Assembly: GCF_014288115.1 (NCBI RefSeq)
Contig: NZ_JACOOK010000005.1
Location: 169,319 to 233,318, forward strand
From: Alistipes_A hominis
GTDB taxonomy: Bacteria; Bacteroidota; Bacteroidia; Bacteroidales; Rikenellaceae
Length of the DNA stretch: 64,000 bases
Direction of reading: 5' to 3'
Numbering within the stretch: the first letter of the stretch is position 1; the number at the start of each line of letters is the position of its first letter. Below the pieces are notes generated by a model that was not told where the DNA came from, made no database searches, and worked only from the letters and a program-made list of their open reading frames with translations. A program made the translations under genes and the position numbers. This document shows, one piece after another, positions 52,530-61,257 of the stretch.

Positions 52530-53615
52530 CTACTTTAACGAAAAATTCTTTTTCAGCGCCTCCAGCACCTCGCTCGGCGAATGCACCACGCCGCCCGTGC
52601 GCCCGAAATGGAATACCGGAACGCGACACCGGGCGGCCAACTGCACGTCCTCGATCATCTGCCCGGTGCTCATTTCGACCGACAGGAAACCTTTGACGCG
52701 CTGCGACAGTTCGTCGATCGCTCCGGTCGGGAACGGATAGAGCGTAACCGGCCGTAGCAGTCCGACTTTCAGTCCCTCCTCGCGAGCCAGCTCGACCGCT
52801 TTCTGGGAAATACGCGCGGAAGACCCGTAAGCGACCAATACGTAATCGGCATCGTCGCACTGCACGGCCTCGTAGCGCACCTCGTTTTCGCGGATCGTCC
52901 GGTACTTTTCGGACAGTTTCAGGTTGAACCGCTCCTGGCGCAGCGGATCGAGTTCGACGGACGTAACGATGTTCCGTTTGCGGTCGGCCGGCTTGCCGGT
53001 CGTAGCCCAGCCGCCCCAGTGTTCGGCAATATAGGCGTCGCTCCAGCGCGGCTGGGGTTCGGTCAGCATCACTTTCTCCATCATCTGGCCGATCACGCCG
53101 TCCGACAGAATCATTACCGGATTGCGGTACTTGAACGCCAGTTCAAAACCCAGCGGTACGAAATCGTACATCTCCTGCACCGAATTGGGAGCCAGCACGA
53201 TCAGGTGGTAGTCGCCGTGGCCGCCGCCCTTGACTGCCTGAAAATAGTCGGCCTGCGACGGCTGGATCGTCCCGAGCCCCGGCCCGCCGCGCGATACGTT
53301 CACCACCACGCACGGCAGTTCGGCGCCGGCCAGGTAACTGAGCCCCTCGCACATCAGGCTGATACCCGGACTCGACGACGAGGCCATCACCCGCCTACCG
53401 CAGGCCGCGCCGCCGTAAAGCATGTTCACCGCCGCCACTTCGCTCTCGGCCTGCAACACGACCATACCGGTCGTCTCCCACGGCCGCATCGCGGTCAGCG
53501 TTTCCAGTATTTCGGACTGGGGCGTGATCGGATAACCGAAATAGCCGTCGCAACCGCAGCGCACGGCGGCTTCGGCCACCACTTCGTTCCCTTTCATCAA
53601 TCGTATCTCTTCCAT
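52530..53615 (-). CDS. 2-oxoacid:ferredoxin oxidoreductase, alpha subunit (VorB/KorA type)
   Basis: A 361-residue alpha subunit containing the pyrimidine-binding and transketolase-C-like domains: GYPITPQSEILE, ASSSSPGISLM, RGGPGLGTIQPSQADY (conserved family motif) and a C-terminal VEMSTGQMIEDV. The start MEEIRLMKG at 53615 follows AAGGAAGGAGGT directly. The gene lies 6 bp upstream of the beta subunit and 17 bp after the ferredoxin gene. Confidence 0.94.
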   Translation of the reverse strand: MEEIRLMKGNEVVAEAAVRCGCDGYFGYPITPQSEILETLTAMRPWETTGMVVLQAESEVAAVNMLYGGAACGRRVMASSSSPGISLMCEGLSYLAGAELPCVVVNVSRGGPGLGTIQPSQADYFQAVKGGGHGDYHLIVLAPNSVQEMYDFVPLGFELAFKYRNPVMILSDGVIGQMMEKVMLTEPQPRWSDAYIAEHWGGWATTGKPADRKRNIVTSVELDPLRQERFNLKLSEKYRTIRENEVRYEAVQCDDADYVLVAYGSSARISQKAVELAREEGLKVGLLRPVTLYPFPTGAIDELSQRVKGFLSVEMSTGQMIEDVQLAARCRVPVFHFGRTGGVVHSPSEVLEALKKNFSLK

Positions 53616-53632
53616 ACCTCCTTCCTTATAAA

Positions 53633-53866
53633 TCAAACTCCCGGATTTTTCTGCCGGTAAACCGTAATACAACAGTCGGGACATACCAGCGCGCACGACG
53701 CGCAACCGGTACAGGCGTCCGGATCGACCATCCGCGCGTAATTATATCCCTTCGCATTCACTTCGGCCGCCAGATCGAGCACCCGCATCGGACACGCCTC
53801 GACACACACCCGGCAACCCTTGCAACGGTCGCGCTCGATCACTACGGTTCCTTTGATTTTAGCCAT
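53633..53866 (-). CDS. 4Fe-4S ferredoxin subunit of the 2-oxoacid oxidoreductase
   Basis: A 77-residue protein with two CxxCxxCxxxCP clusters (CKGCRVCVEACP and CTGCASCALVCP), a bacterial 2[4Fe-4S] ferredoxin. As the delta subunit it passes electrons from the 2-oxoacid oxidation to soluble acceptors. ATG 53866 is the start; an upstream TTG at 53872 is less likely. It is the first gene of the four-gene operon. Confidence 0.95.
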   Translation of the reverse strand: MAKIKGTVVIERDRCKGCRVCVEACPMRVLDLAAEVNAKGYNYARMVDPDACTGCASCALVCPDCCITVYRQKNPGV

Positions 53867-53886
53867 ATCCAATTTTTAATTTCAGT

Positions 53887-53894
53887 CAAAAATA
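53887..53894 (-). promoter_or_regulatory. -7 promoter box for the 2-oxoacid oxidoreductase operon
   Basis: The minus-strand reading TATTTTTG matches TAnnTTTG, 21 bp before the ferredoxin ATG. No -33 box at the right distance. Confidence 0.45.
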
Positions 53895-53999
53895 GTACGC
53901 CGGACTGCAAAACGGAGACGCTTTCCGGACTTTGCTACGACACCAAAAATGACGCTGCGGCAGGGTTTCCCGCTTGCACTCAGCCGGGTACCGAACAAA

Positions 54000-54028
54000 A
54001 AAACAGGAGGCTTAACGCCCCCTGTTTT
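54000..54028 (-). terminator. Intrinsic terminator after the serC-serA-DUF1015 genes
   Basis: A 12-bp stem with one mismatch, AAAACAGGAGGC (54000-54011) pairing with 54017-54028, has a 5-nt loop. On the minus strand it is followed by a run of seven T. It lies 26 bp after the DUF1015 stop. Confidence 0.8.
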
Positions 54029-54053
54029 CGGTAAAAAAGTATTTTCAGCCCGA

Positions 54054-55295
54054 TTATTCCAACGAATGGATCACCAGTCCCGAACGCAGTTTCGGTTCGA
54101 ACCAAGTCGTTTTCGGAGGCATGATATTGCCCGTATCGGCGATGTCGATCAGTTGCTTCATCGACACCGGATAGAGGGCGAAAGCCACCTGCATTTCACC
54201 GCTGTCGACGCGGCGCTGCAACTCGCCCAACCCGCGGATACCGCCGACGAAGTCGATCCGCTTGTCGGTGCGCAGGTCTTTGATGCCGAGCAGTTCGTCG
54301 AGCACGAGGTTCGACAGGATCGTCACGTCGAGCACGCCGATCGGATCGTTATCGTCGTACGTCCCGGCCTTGGCCGTCAGGCTGTACCAGCGGCCGCCAA
54401 GGTACATCGCGAAATTATGCAACTCGGTCGGATGATAGATTTCCGTACCTTTGTCCTCCACTGCAAAACTTTTCTCGAGCGCCGCGAGCAACTGCTCGGG
54501 CGTCAAGCCGTTCAGATCTTTTACGAGGCGATTGTAATCGATGATCTTCAATTGACTGTCCGGAAAAATAACGGCCAGGAAGAAACAATACTCCTCGTCT
54601 CCGGTATGCGCCGGATTGGTCTTCATCTTCTCCTGCCCGACCCGCGCGGCGGCGGCCGTACGGTGATGCCCGTCGGCCACGTACAACGCCGGAATTTGTT
54701 CGAAAATCTCGGTAATCCGTCGCTGCACGGCCGGATCGTCGATCACCCAGAACTGATGGCGAAACCCGTCGGCCGCGGTGAAATCGTATTCGGCCGCGTT
54801 GTTTTCCACCACTCCGCGCACGATCATATCCATCTCGGTATCGGCCGGATACGAGAAGAATACCGGTTCGATATTGGCATTCTGATTGCGCACGTGGATC
54901 ATCCGGTCTTCTTCTTTGTCGGGACGGGTCAGTTCGTGCTTTTTAATCTTACCGGTCAGGTAATCGTCGAAATGACAGGCGGCTACCAGCCCGTACTGCG
55001 TCCGTCCGTCCATCGTCTGGGCATAGACGTAATATTTCTCCGTATCGTCCTGCACGAGCCACCCTTTTTCACGCCATTTCTTGAAATTCTCGACAGCTTT
55101 ATCGTAAACCTCGGCGCAATGTTCGTCGGCGATCGGGCTGAAATCGATCTCCGGTTTTATGATGTGCAGCAACGATTTTTCGGTCGCTTCCTTGCTCGCC
55201 TCCTCCGAATTGAGCACGTCGTACGGGCGCGACGCCACCTCGGCGGCATACTCCTTCGGCGGGCGAATCCCTTTGAACGGTTTTATTCTTACCAT
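54054..55295 (-). CDS. DUF1015 family protein
   Basis: A 413-residue cytoplasmic protein with the family landmarks PFKGIRPPKEYAAEVASRPYDV at the start (quoted in part), VRNQNANIEPVFFSYP in the middle and a strongly conserved YVADGHHRTAAAAR near residue 215. The DGHHR motif resembles the phosphate-binding loop of ParB/sulfiredoxin-like serine kinases. Its place after serC and serA suggests a role in serine metabolism. The biochemical activity is not established from sequence. Confidence 0.9.
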   Translation of the reverse strand: MVRIKPFKGIRPPKEYAAEVASRPYDVLNSEEASKEATEKSLLHIIKPEIDFSPIADEHCAEVYDKAVENFKKWREKGWLVQDDTEKYYVYAQTMDGRTQYGLVAACHFDDYLTGKIKKHELTRPDKEEDRMIHVRNQNANIEPVFFSYPADTEMDMIVRGVVENNAAEYDFTAADGFRHQFWVIDDPAVQRRITEIFEQIPALYVADGHHRTAAAARVGQEKMKTNPAHTGDEEYCFFLAVIFPDSQLKIIDYNRLVKDLNGLTPEQLLAALEKSFAVEDKGTEIYHPTELHNFAMYLGGRWYSLTAKAGTYDDNDPIGVLDVTILSNLVLDELLGIKDLRTDKRIDFVGGIRGLGELQRRVDSGEMQVAFALYPVSMKQLIDIADTGNIMPPKTTWFEPKLRSGLVIHSLE

Positions 55296-55339
55296 GAAAT
55301 CACTATTTACAATTAATCCTCAATTCAATAAGACAAAAA

Positions 55340-55361
55340 GCCCCCGCACACTGCCGGGGGC
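55340..55361 (-). terminator. Intrinsic terminator between serA and the DUF1015 gene
   Basis: A GC-rich 7-bp stem (GCCCCCG, 55340-55346, pairing with 55355-55361) is followed on the minus strand by TTTTT. It lies 20 bp after the serA stop and 44 bp before the DUF1015 ATG, so it could attenuate read-through into DUF1015. Confidence 0.7.
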
Positions 55362-55381
55362 CCTGTTGTTAAAATTCAGGT

Positions 55382-56302
55382 CTATTTGTTGACCTGGAAA
55401 CGACGGTTGCCGTTCTTCAGGAAATCAACCACCTGATTAGCGGCGGCAAGCCCCGCGTTGACATTCGCTTCGGCAGTCTCGGCTCCCATCTTTTTCGCCG
55501 TTGCGAAAACCCGTTTACCGAACTTTTCGGCCAGTTGCGGCTGCGCATCGGCGGCAATGTCGGTGATGTATTTCAGGTCGGGGCGTTCTTCGAGCGCCTG
55601 CATCAAGCCGGCCTCGTCGATCACCTCCTTACGCGCCGTATTGACCAACGTAGCGCCCTTGGGCATCGAGGTCAGCAACTTGTAACCGATCGACTTCCGA
55701 GTCTGATCGGTAGCCGGAATGTGCAGCGAAAGAAAGTCGGACGAAGCATACAGCTTTTCGACCGAATCCGCCACTTCCACGCCGTCGGCTTTGAAAACGT
55801 CGGCCGGGACGAACGGGTCGAAAGCGCACACCTTCATGCCCAACGCCTTGCCGTAACGGGCCACGATGCGGCCGACGTTGCCGTAAGCCTGGATTCCGAG
55901 CCGTTTGCCGCTGATCTCCGATCCGGTGCCGGGGGTGAACTGATTGCGCGCCATAAAAACCATCATGCCCACGACCAATTCGGCCACGGCGTTCGAGTTC
56001 TGCCCCGGGGTATTCATCACGACGATCCCTTTGGCGGTGCAGGCGGCCAGGTCGACGTTGTCGTAACCGGCACCGGCGCGAACGACGATTTTCAGTTTCT
56101 CGGCGGCGGCGACTACTTCGGCCGTCACTTTGTCGCTGCGGATAATCAGCCCGTCGGCATCTTTCACGGCCGCCAGCAGGTCGGCCTTGTCCGCATATTT
56201 TTCCAGCAAGGCCAGTTCGTAACCCGCCCCTTCAATGATTTCGCGTATTCCGTCGACCGCCGCTTTCGCAAACGGCTTTTCGGTAGCTACCAATATCTTC
56301 AT
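55382..56302 (-). CDS. serA: D-3-phosphoglycerate dehydrogenase SerA (short form)
   Basis: A 306-residue D-2-hydroxyacid dehydrogenase catalysing the first step of serine synthesis. Start MKILVATEKPF at 56302. VRAGAGYDNVD (substrate Arg), GIQAYGNVGRIVA (NAD-binding GxGxxG-like) and LVNTARKEVIDE are present. It has no ACT domain. The catalytic His of the usual PHxG motif appears as Lys in FATAKKMGAETAEAN. I recall the same KKMGA form in Bacteroides homologues. Confidence 0.93.
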   Translation of the reverse strand: MKILVATEKPFAKAAVDGIREIIEGAGYELALLEKYADKADLLAAVKDADGLIIRSDKVTAEVVAAAEKLKIVVRAGAGYDNVDLAACTAKGIVVMNTPGQNSNAVAELVVGMMVFMARNQFTPGTGSEISGKRLGIQAYGNVGRIVARYGKALGMKVCAFDPFVPADVFKADGVEVADSVEKLYASSDFLSLHIPATDQTRKSIGYKLLTSMPKGATLVNTARKEVIDEAGLMQALEERPDLKYITDIAADAQPQLAEKFGKRVFATAKKMGAETAEANVNAGLAAANQVVDFLKNGNRRFQVNK

Positions 56303-56398
56303 AGTTTCTACATTAATTAACGATTGAAAAAACACGGCCTTTTTCGCCAACGTAGGTCGTAATGTCGTAACAAGGCCCATAACTTTCGTTTTTACCGA

Positions 56399-57472
56399 TT
56401 ATTTTACGTGCATTTTTTCGAATTCCCGCATACAGTCTACCAACGCCTGAACGCTTTCGATCGGCAGCGCATTGTAGATCGACGCACGGAAACCGCCCAC
56501 CAGACGGTGTCCCTTGATGCCGACCATGCCTTTGCCTTTGGCGAATTCGAGGAATTCGGGAGCCAGGTCGGCGTATTTTTCCTGCATCACGAAGCAAACG
56601 TTCATCAGCGAACGGTCTTCCTTCACGGCCGTACCGACGAATACCTTGCTGTTGTCGATCGCGTCGTACAGCAGCTCAGCTTTCGCCCGGTTACGTTTCT
56701 GAATCTCTTTCACGCCGCCGATCGACTTCAACCACTTCAGGGTTTCTTTCACGACGTAGATCGCGAATACCGGGGGCGTATTGAACATCGAATCGTTGGC
56801 GATGTGGTTGCGGTAATCGACCATCGACGGAAGCGGACGGGACACCTTGCCGAGCAGGTCTTCGCGAACGATCACGAACGTCACCCCGGCGGGACCGATG
56901 TTCTTCTGCGCGCCGCCGTAAATCATGCCGTATTTCGAAACGTCCACCGGACGGCTCAGGATATCGGAACTCATGTCTGCGATCACCGGCACCGGCGAGT
57001 CGATATCGGTGTGGTATTCGGTACCGTAGATCGTATTGTTGGTCGTAATGTGCAGGTAATCCAAATCGGTCGGGATCGCATATCCTTTCGGAATATAAGT
57101 AAAGTTTTTATCCTCGGACGAGGCGAGCACCTGCACTTCGCCGAAATTTTTGGCTTCCTTGATCGCTTTTTTGGCCCATACGCCGGTGTTCACGTATCCG
57201 GCCTTCTTTTCGAGGAAATTGTACGGCACTTCGAAAAACTGCGTGCTGGCGCCGCCGCCCAAAAAGAGGATCTTATAGTTGTCGGGAATATTCAGCAATT
57301 CGCGGAACAGGGCCATGGCTTCGTTGTTGACAGCCTCGAAGTCTTTGGTACGGTGCGAAATCTCCAGCAACGACAATCCGGAACCCTCAAAATCCAAAAT
57401 AGCTTTTGCCGCATTCTCAATCGCCACGCGCGGAAGAATCGAAGGACCTGCATTGAAATTGTGTTTTTTCAT
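56399..57472 (-). CDS. serC: Phosphoserine aminotransferase SerC
   Basis: A 357-residue fold-type I PLP enzyme transferring the amino group from glutamate to 3-phosphohydroxypyruvate. FNAGPSILPR at the N-terminus, LFLGGGASTQFFEVPYNF, and the PLP lysine in YGGAQKNIGPAG are diagnostic, with the C-terminal GHRLVGGFRASIYNA. First gene of the serine operon; the serA gene follows 96 bp downstream. Confidence 0.97.
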   Translation of the reverse strand: MKKHNFNAGPSILPRVAIENAAKAILDFEGSGLSLLEISHRTKDFEAVNNEAMALFRELLNIPDNYKILFLGGGASTQFFEVPYNFLEKKAGYVNTGVWAKKAIKEAKNFGEVQVLASSEDKNFTYIPKGYAIPTDLDYLHITTNNTIYGTEYHTDIDSPVPVIADMSSDILSRPVDVSKYGMIYGGAQKNIGPAGVTFVIVREDLLGKVSRPLPSMVDYRNHIANDSMFNTPPVFAIYVVKETLKWLKSIGGVKEIQKRNRAKAELLYDAIDNSKVFVGTAVKEDRSLMNVCFVMQEKYADLAPEFLEFAKGKGMVGIKGHRLVGGFRASIYNALPIESVQALVDCMREFEKMHVK

Positions 57473-57522
57473 AGTTTTAAGACATATTAAGTTTAGTATT
57501 CGGAATCGGAATTAACAGGTTC

Positions 57523-57530
57523 CAAAGTTA
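57523..57530 (-). promoter_or_regulatory. -7 promoter box for serC
   Basis: The minus-strand reading TAACTTTG matches TAnnTTTG, 50 bp before the serC ATG. A TTTG appears upstream on the same strand with 21 bp spacing (57552-57555). Confidence 0.6.
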
Positions 57531-57614
57531 TTAAATTATTTCCAAAACACGCAAAAAAAACGTATTTTTAATCGGCTTGCGAGCTCTTTTATTTTTTTTA
57601 ACCCATTTTTAAGC

Positions 57615-57622
57615 TACTTTTG
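57615..57622 (+). promoter_or_regulatory. -7 promoter box for the YicC-family gene
   Basis: TACTTTTG matches TAnnTTTG, 26 bp before the ATG at 57649. Confidence 0.55.
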
Positions 57623-57648
57623 CAAACCTCATCTAACAACGCATCCCG

Positions 57649-58533
57649 ATGATAAAATCCATGACCGGTTACGGCAAAGCCGAAGCCGTCCTCGATCACA
57701 AAAAGATAACCGTCGAAATCCGTTCGCTGAACAGCAAGCAGCTCGACCTGACGGTAAAGGTTCCGGCCGTCTACCGGCAAAGCGAATACGAAATCCGCAA
57801 CCGGATCGGCAAGCGGCTCCAGCGGGGAAAGATCGACGCCTACGTCTCTTACGAAATAACCGGCGACAGCGTCCCGGTCAACATCGACCGGAAGACCTTT
57901 ACGGCTTATTTCGGGCAAATCCGCGAAATCGCCGCCGAAAACGGGATCGACTGGAACGGAAGCGCGCTGGACGCCGCCGTCGTACCCGCCGTCTTGCGGC
58001 TGCCCGAAGTGATCCAGAACGACCAGCAGACCGTTTCGGAAGCGGAAACCCAAGCGCTGAAACGGTGCGTCGAAGAGGCGGTCGACCACATGGAACAGTT
58101 CCGTATTCAGGAAGGCGCGATCCTGATCGCCGACCTGTTGCGCCGAATCGACCGGATCGAACAGCTCAAAGAGGAGATCGTCCCGTTCGAAAAGGCGCGC
58201 GCCGAGACGATCAAAACGCGCATCCGCGAAAACATCGAATCGCTCGGCATCCCGTTCGACGCGAACCGGCTCGAACAGGAGATGATCTATTATATTGAGA
58301 AACTGGATATCACCGAGGAGAAAGTACGACTTCAGAACCATTGCAAATATTTCCGCGAAGTAGCCCGCGGCGAAGAGGCTCCCGGCCGCAAGCTCGGCTT
58401 CATCGCGCAGGAACTCGGCCGCGAGATCAACACGCTCGGGTCGAAAGCCAACGAAGCCACGATCCAGAAAAAGGTCGTCGAAATGAAGGACGAACTCGAA
58501 AAAATCAAGGAGCAGGTACTCAATATCCTTTAA
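57649..58533 (+). CDS. YicC/YloC family endoribonuclease
   Basis: A 294-residue protein: MIKSMTGYGKAEAV is the family N-terminal signature, EIRSLNSKQLDL follows, and the C-terminal DUF1732 region includes LGFIAQELGREINTLGSKAN. YicC is described as an endoribonuclease acting in RNA decay. It is a single gene with its own promoter box; the convergent GH127 gene ends 20 bp further on. Confidence 0.95.
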   Translation: MIKSMTGYGKAEAVLDHKKITVEIRSLNSKQLDLTVKVPAVYRQSEYEIRNRIGKRLQRGKIDAYVSYEITGDSVPVNIDRKTFTAYFGQIREIAAENGIDWNGSALDAAVVPAVLRLPEVIQNDQQTVSEAETQALKRCVEEAVDHMEQFRIQEGAILIADLLRRIDRIEQLKEEIVPFEKARAETIKTRIRENIESLGIPFDANRLEQEMIYYIEKLDITEEKVRLQNHCKYFREVARGEEAPGRKLGFIAQELGREINTLGSKANEATIQKKVVEMKDELEKIKEQVLNIL

Positions 58534-58553
58534 CCCTCGCTCCACAATCCCGG

Positions 58554-60428
58554 TTACGGCCGGTTGCTCCAAACCGGAATCGTGTCCCGGCTGAAAACGA
58601 CGGGAGTCAGGCCGGTATCGACATTCAACCAGGTCGTATACGGAGTATTCGCGGGTTTGGCGGCATAGTCCTCGACGGCAACGGTATGTCCGTCGGCAGT
58701 AGCTACCCGGGCATAAAACCAATGTCCCGGCCGTTTTTCGAAAGCCAGTGCGTCGAACGATTCCGGAGTGAACCGGTATTTCACCGCTTCTTCGGAAGGC
58801 TTTGCTACGGAAAGCAATACCGGACCGTAATAAACCGACGTACGACCGGCCATGTTTCCGTCCCCGACCCAGTAGTGGACGCGCATATCCAAATCGAGTT
58901 CCACGACGTCGCCCGACCTCCACTTTCGCTCCAACCGGTAATAATGTCCCGGAGTTACGCCGCTGCACGGTACGCCGTTCATCCTCACCGAGGCCCGGGA
59001 CGACCACACGGGGATTCGCAGGTTCAGTCCGAAACGTTCGGCGCGGCCGGGATCGAGCGTAATCCGTACGGAACCGCTTTTCGGGTAATCGGTTTGCTGC
59101 ACGATTCCGATCGGATGCCCTTTCGGCGTAAGCGTCCGGACGTTCGACTGTCCGTAATAATTCAAATAAATATCCCGGTCGTCGTTCAGCACGCCCCACT
59201 GGGTAAACTGGCTCAGGCCCCGGTTGCCGCTCGCCTGGCAACAGTTCATTTCGCGCCCTCCCTCATAACTGTGGGGCGCCAGTTCGATCTGCGAACTGAC
59301 ACGCTGCCCATCGGACGAGTTCATGTAGACGAACTCCTTGTCGCCCAACTGACTCCCCAGCGTAGCGTTGAAATACGAAAGCTCCAGTTCGTCGGCCACG
59401 TAGGAATTTTTACTCAACTTCAGGTACTCGGTCGAAAAAGTCATCCAAGCCACCGTATTGCAGGTTTCGCTGCCCGCGCCGTAAATATCGCCGGTAGCGC
59501 CCTCGCCGGTTCCGAAACTGCCGGTATTGTGGCGGTCGTGGCTCACGATCCCCCACCACAACGACTCCATCGCGTCGGCATAATCCCGGTTGCCGGTTAC
59601 TCGGTAGAGAACGGCCAGCGTGGTCAGCGTATAGAGGCTTTCCCAGCGCTTCTGCGCCGAATAACAGAAAGGGGTCCCGGCCAGGGACGACTCAAGCCAG
59701 TTGCAGGACAACGTACTGTTCGTATAAAAATCATGGTAAGGAAGCGTCCATTCGGTACGGACAATGTATTCGGCCGCTTGCAGATAGCGCGGATCGCGGG
59801 TCTGTTCGTACAGCAGGGCGAACATGTGGCTCGCGGCAAAATTGCATTCTCCCCAATTCTGCGAGGCGAAGGTCCGCTTACCCAGGATGAAATAATCGTA
59901 CAGGCAATCGGCCGCCCGGCAGACGACCTCCAACGCCTGTCGGTCGCCGGTCACCCGGTACCATTGATACAGTCCGTACAGGCAGTGGTAATGCCCCCAG
60001 GTATCCCATTTTTCAGGAGGATTGTCGAAACGCTCCCGGTCGGACCAGGGGCCCAGGTATCCGTCGCTGCGCTGGGAACGCGCCAGCAGTTCCGTCATCC
60101 GCCGACCGACGGTCAGCGTAGCCGGGTTCCGGGTAGCCAGGTAGGTCTGCGCCACGCCCGCAAGTATCTTACCGGGAAATTCACCGTGCCACATGCACTT
60201 GAACAACGTATTCGAATCGGGACGCAGGAACGCGCCGAACAGGTCCGGATTGTTTTCCAGCAGCGGAACGAGCCACGTCTTTTCGTTCGCAGACAACCGT
60301 TCGCCGACATGTCCTCCGACTTCGAAAGAGAGTGCCTCGTTACGCAGGATATTGGGCATCTCTTCGCCCGAAGCGGAAAAAACGGCGCAAAAAAATGCCG
60401 AACAAAACAAATGACGCAGGTATTTCAT
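58554..60428 (-). CDS. Glycoside hydrolase family 127-like (beta-L-arabinofuranosidase type)
   Basis: A 624-residue secreted protein with a short signal peptide (MKYLRHLFCSAFFCAVFSASG). The (alpha/alpha)6 domain has GKILAGVAQTYLATRN, SDGYLGPW, GHYHCLYGLYQWYRVTG and the GH127 features ETCNTVAW (Glu near residue 320) and NCCQASGNRG (adjacent cysteines near 395), where the family uses a Cys nucleophile with bound zinc. A C-terminal beta domain follows. It probably removes beta-L-arabinofuranose from plant or protein glycans. It is a single gene with no SusC/SusD pair. Confidence 0.88.
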   Translation of the reverse strand: MKYLRHLFCSAFFCAVFSASGEEMPNILRNEALSFEVGGHVGERLSANEKTWLVPLLENNPDLFGAFLRPDSNTLFKCMWHGEFPGKILAGVAQTYLATRNPATLTVGRRMTELLARSQRSDGYLGPWSDRERFDNPPEKWDTWGHYHCLYGLYQWYRVTGDRQALEVVCRAADCLYDYFILGKRTFASQNWGECNFAASHMFALLYEQTRDPRYLQAAEYIVRTEWTLPYHDFYTNSTLSCNWLESSLAGTPFCYSAQKRWESLYTLTTLAVLYRVTGNRDYADAMESLWWGIVSHDRHNTGSFGTGEGATGDIYGAGSETCNTVAWMTFSTEYLKLSKNSYVADELELSYFNATLGSQLGDKEFVYMNSSDGQRVSSQIELAPHSYEGGREMNCCQASGNRGLSQFTQWGVLNDDRDIYLNYYGQSNVRTLTPKGHPIGIVQQTDYPKSGSVRITLDPGRAERFGLNLRIPVWSSRASVRMNGVPCSGVTPGHYYRLERKWRSGDVVELDLDMRVHYWVGDGNMAGRTSVYYGPVLLSVAKPSEEAVKYRFTPESFDALAFEKRPGHWFYARVATADGHTVAVEDYAAKPANTPYTTWLNVDTGLTPVVFSRDTIPVWSNRP

Positions 60429-60466
60429 AGCAAAATAAAAAACGGGTTAGTAAAACGGTCTTTCTA

Positions 60467-60496
60467 CAAAGATAGACGCGCTATACGAAAAAACAA
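60467..60496 (-). promoter_or_regulatory. Complete promoter for the GH127 gene (-7 TATCTTTG, 19 bp, -33 TTG)
   Basis: On the minus strand TTG (60494-60496) and TATCTTTG (60467-60474) are separated by 19 bp. The ATG at 60428 is about 39 bp downstream. Confidence 0.7.
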
Positions 60497-60544
60497 CCCG
60501 TTCCGCAGCAATTCCACAGATTCCGGAGCGCGAGATACGGTTTT

Positions 60545-60576
60545 TTTGACTTTTCGGTCAAAAGTAACTACATTTG
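60545..60576 (+). promoter_or_regulatory. Complete promoter for gmk (-33 TTTG, 20 bp, -7 TACATTTG)
   Basis: TTTG at 60545-60548 and TACATTTG at 60569-60576 are 20 bp apart. The leader before the gmk ATG is roughly 85-90 nt. It is divergent from the GH127 promoter. Confidence 0.7.
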
Positions 60577-60673
60577 TTTCCGAAAATCCGGCAGAAAGTT
60601 TTCTGTCGAAATCCATCGAATCCATCAGCCGGCGTTTCGGAATCGGACGTCGCGCCAACACAACTCAGGACAC

Positions 60674-61246
60674 ATGCAAACAGTCTCCGGAAAAGTACTG
60701 ATTTTCTCCGCCCCGTCGGGATCGGGCAAATCGACGATCATAGGCCGTCTGCTGGAACGCTTCCCGCAGCTCGAATTTTCGATCTCGGCGACCAGCCGCG
60801 CGCCGCGCGGGACGGAAGCCGACGGACGCGAATACTATTTTCTGAGTAACGACGACTTCAAGGCGCGGGCCGCCGCCGGGGAGTTCGTCGAATGGGAAGA
60901 AGTCTATGCCGGAACGTGCTACGGCACGCTGCGCAGCGAACTGAAACGTATCTGGGACAAAGGACACGTGATCGTGTTCGACGTGGACGTCAAAGGCGGC
61001 GTCAACCTGAAACGGATTTTCGGCGCGCAGGCGCTGTCGGTATTCGTCATGCCGCCGTCGGTCGACGAACTGCAACGGCGGCTCGAAGGACGCGGCACCG
61101 ACTCGCCCGAAACGATCGCCCGCCGCGTGGCGAAAGCCGAACAGGAACTCGCCTTCGCGCCGCAATTCGACCGGGTGGTCGTCAACGACTGCTTGGCTAC
61201 CGCTGTCGCCGAGGCGGAGCGGATCACCGAAGCGTTCATCGGATAA
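60674..61246 (+). CDS. gmk: Guanylate kinase Gmk
   Basis: A 190-residue P-loop kinase converting GMP to GDP. The Walker A SAPSGSGKST, the GMP-binding TSRAPRGTEADGREYYF region, and the FDVDVKGG motif are intact, and length is normal. It is the first gene of a run gmk-nadD-TPR protein. Confidence 0.98.
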   Translation: MQTVSGKVLIFSAPSGSGKSTIIGRLLERFPQLEFSISATSRAPRGTEADGREYYFLSNDDFKARAAAGEFVEWEEVYAGTCYGTLRSELKRIWDKGHVIVFDVDVKGGVNLKRIFGAQALSVFVMPPSVDELQRRLEGRGTDSPETIARRVAKAEQELAFAPQFDRVVVNDCLATAVAEAERITEAFIG

Positions 61247-61257
61247 CGGGCCGTTTC

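Noticed and set aside
57598..59241. A minus-strand frame spanning the YicC gene and part of GH127
   Set aside because: It mixes antisense and out-of-frame translation of two well-supported genes.
58341..60701. A long plus-strand open frame running from the end of the YicC gene across the GH127 gene
   Set aside because: Its composition is shadow-like and it overlaps a gene with a signal peptide and GH127 motifs on the other strand.
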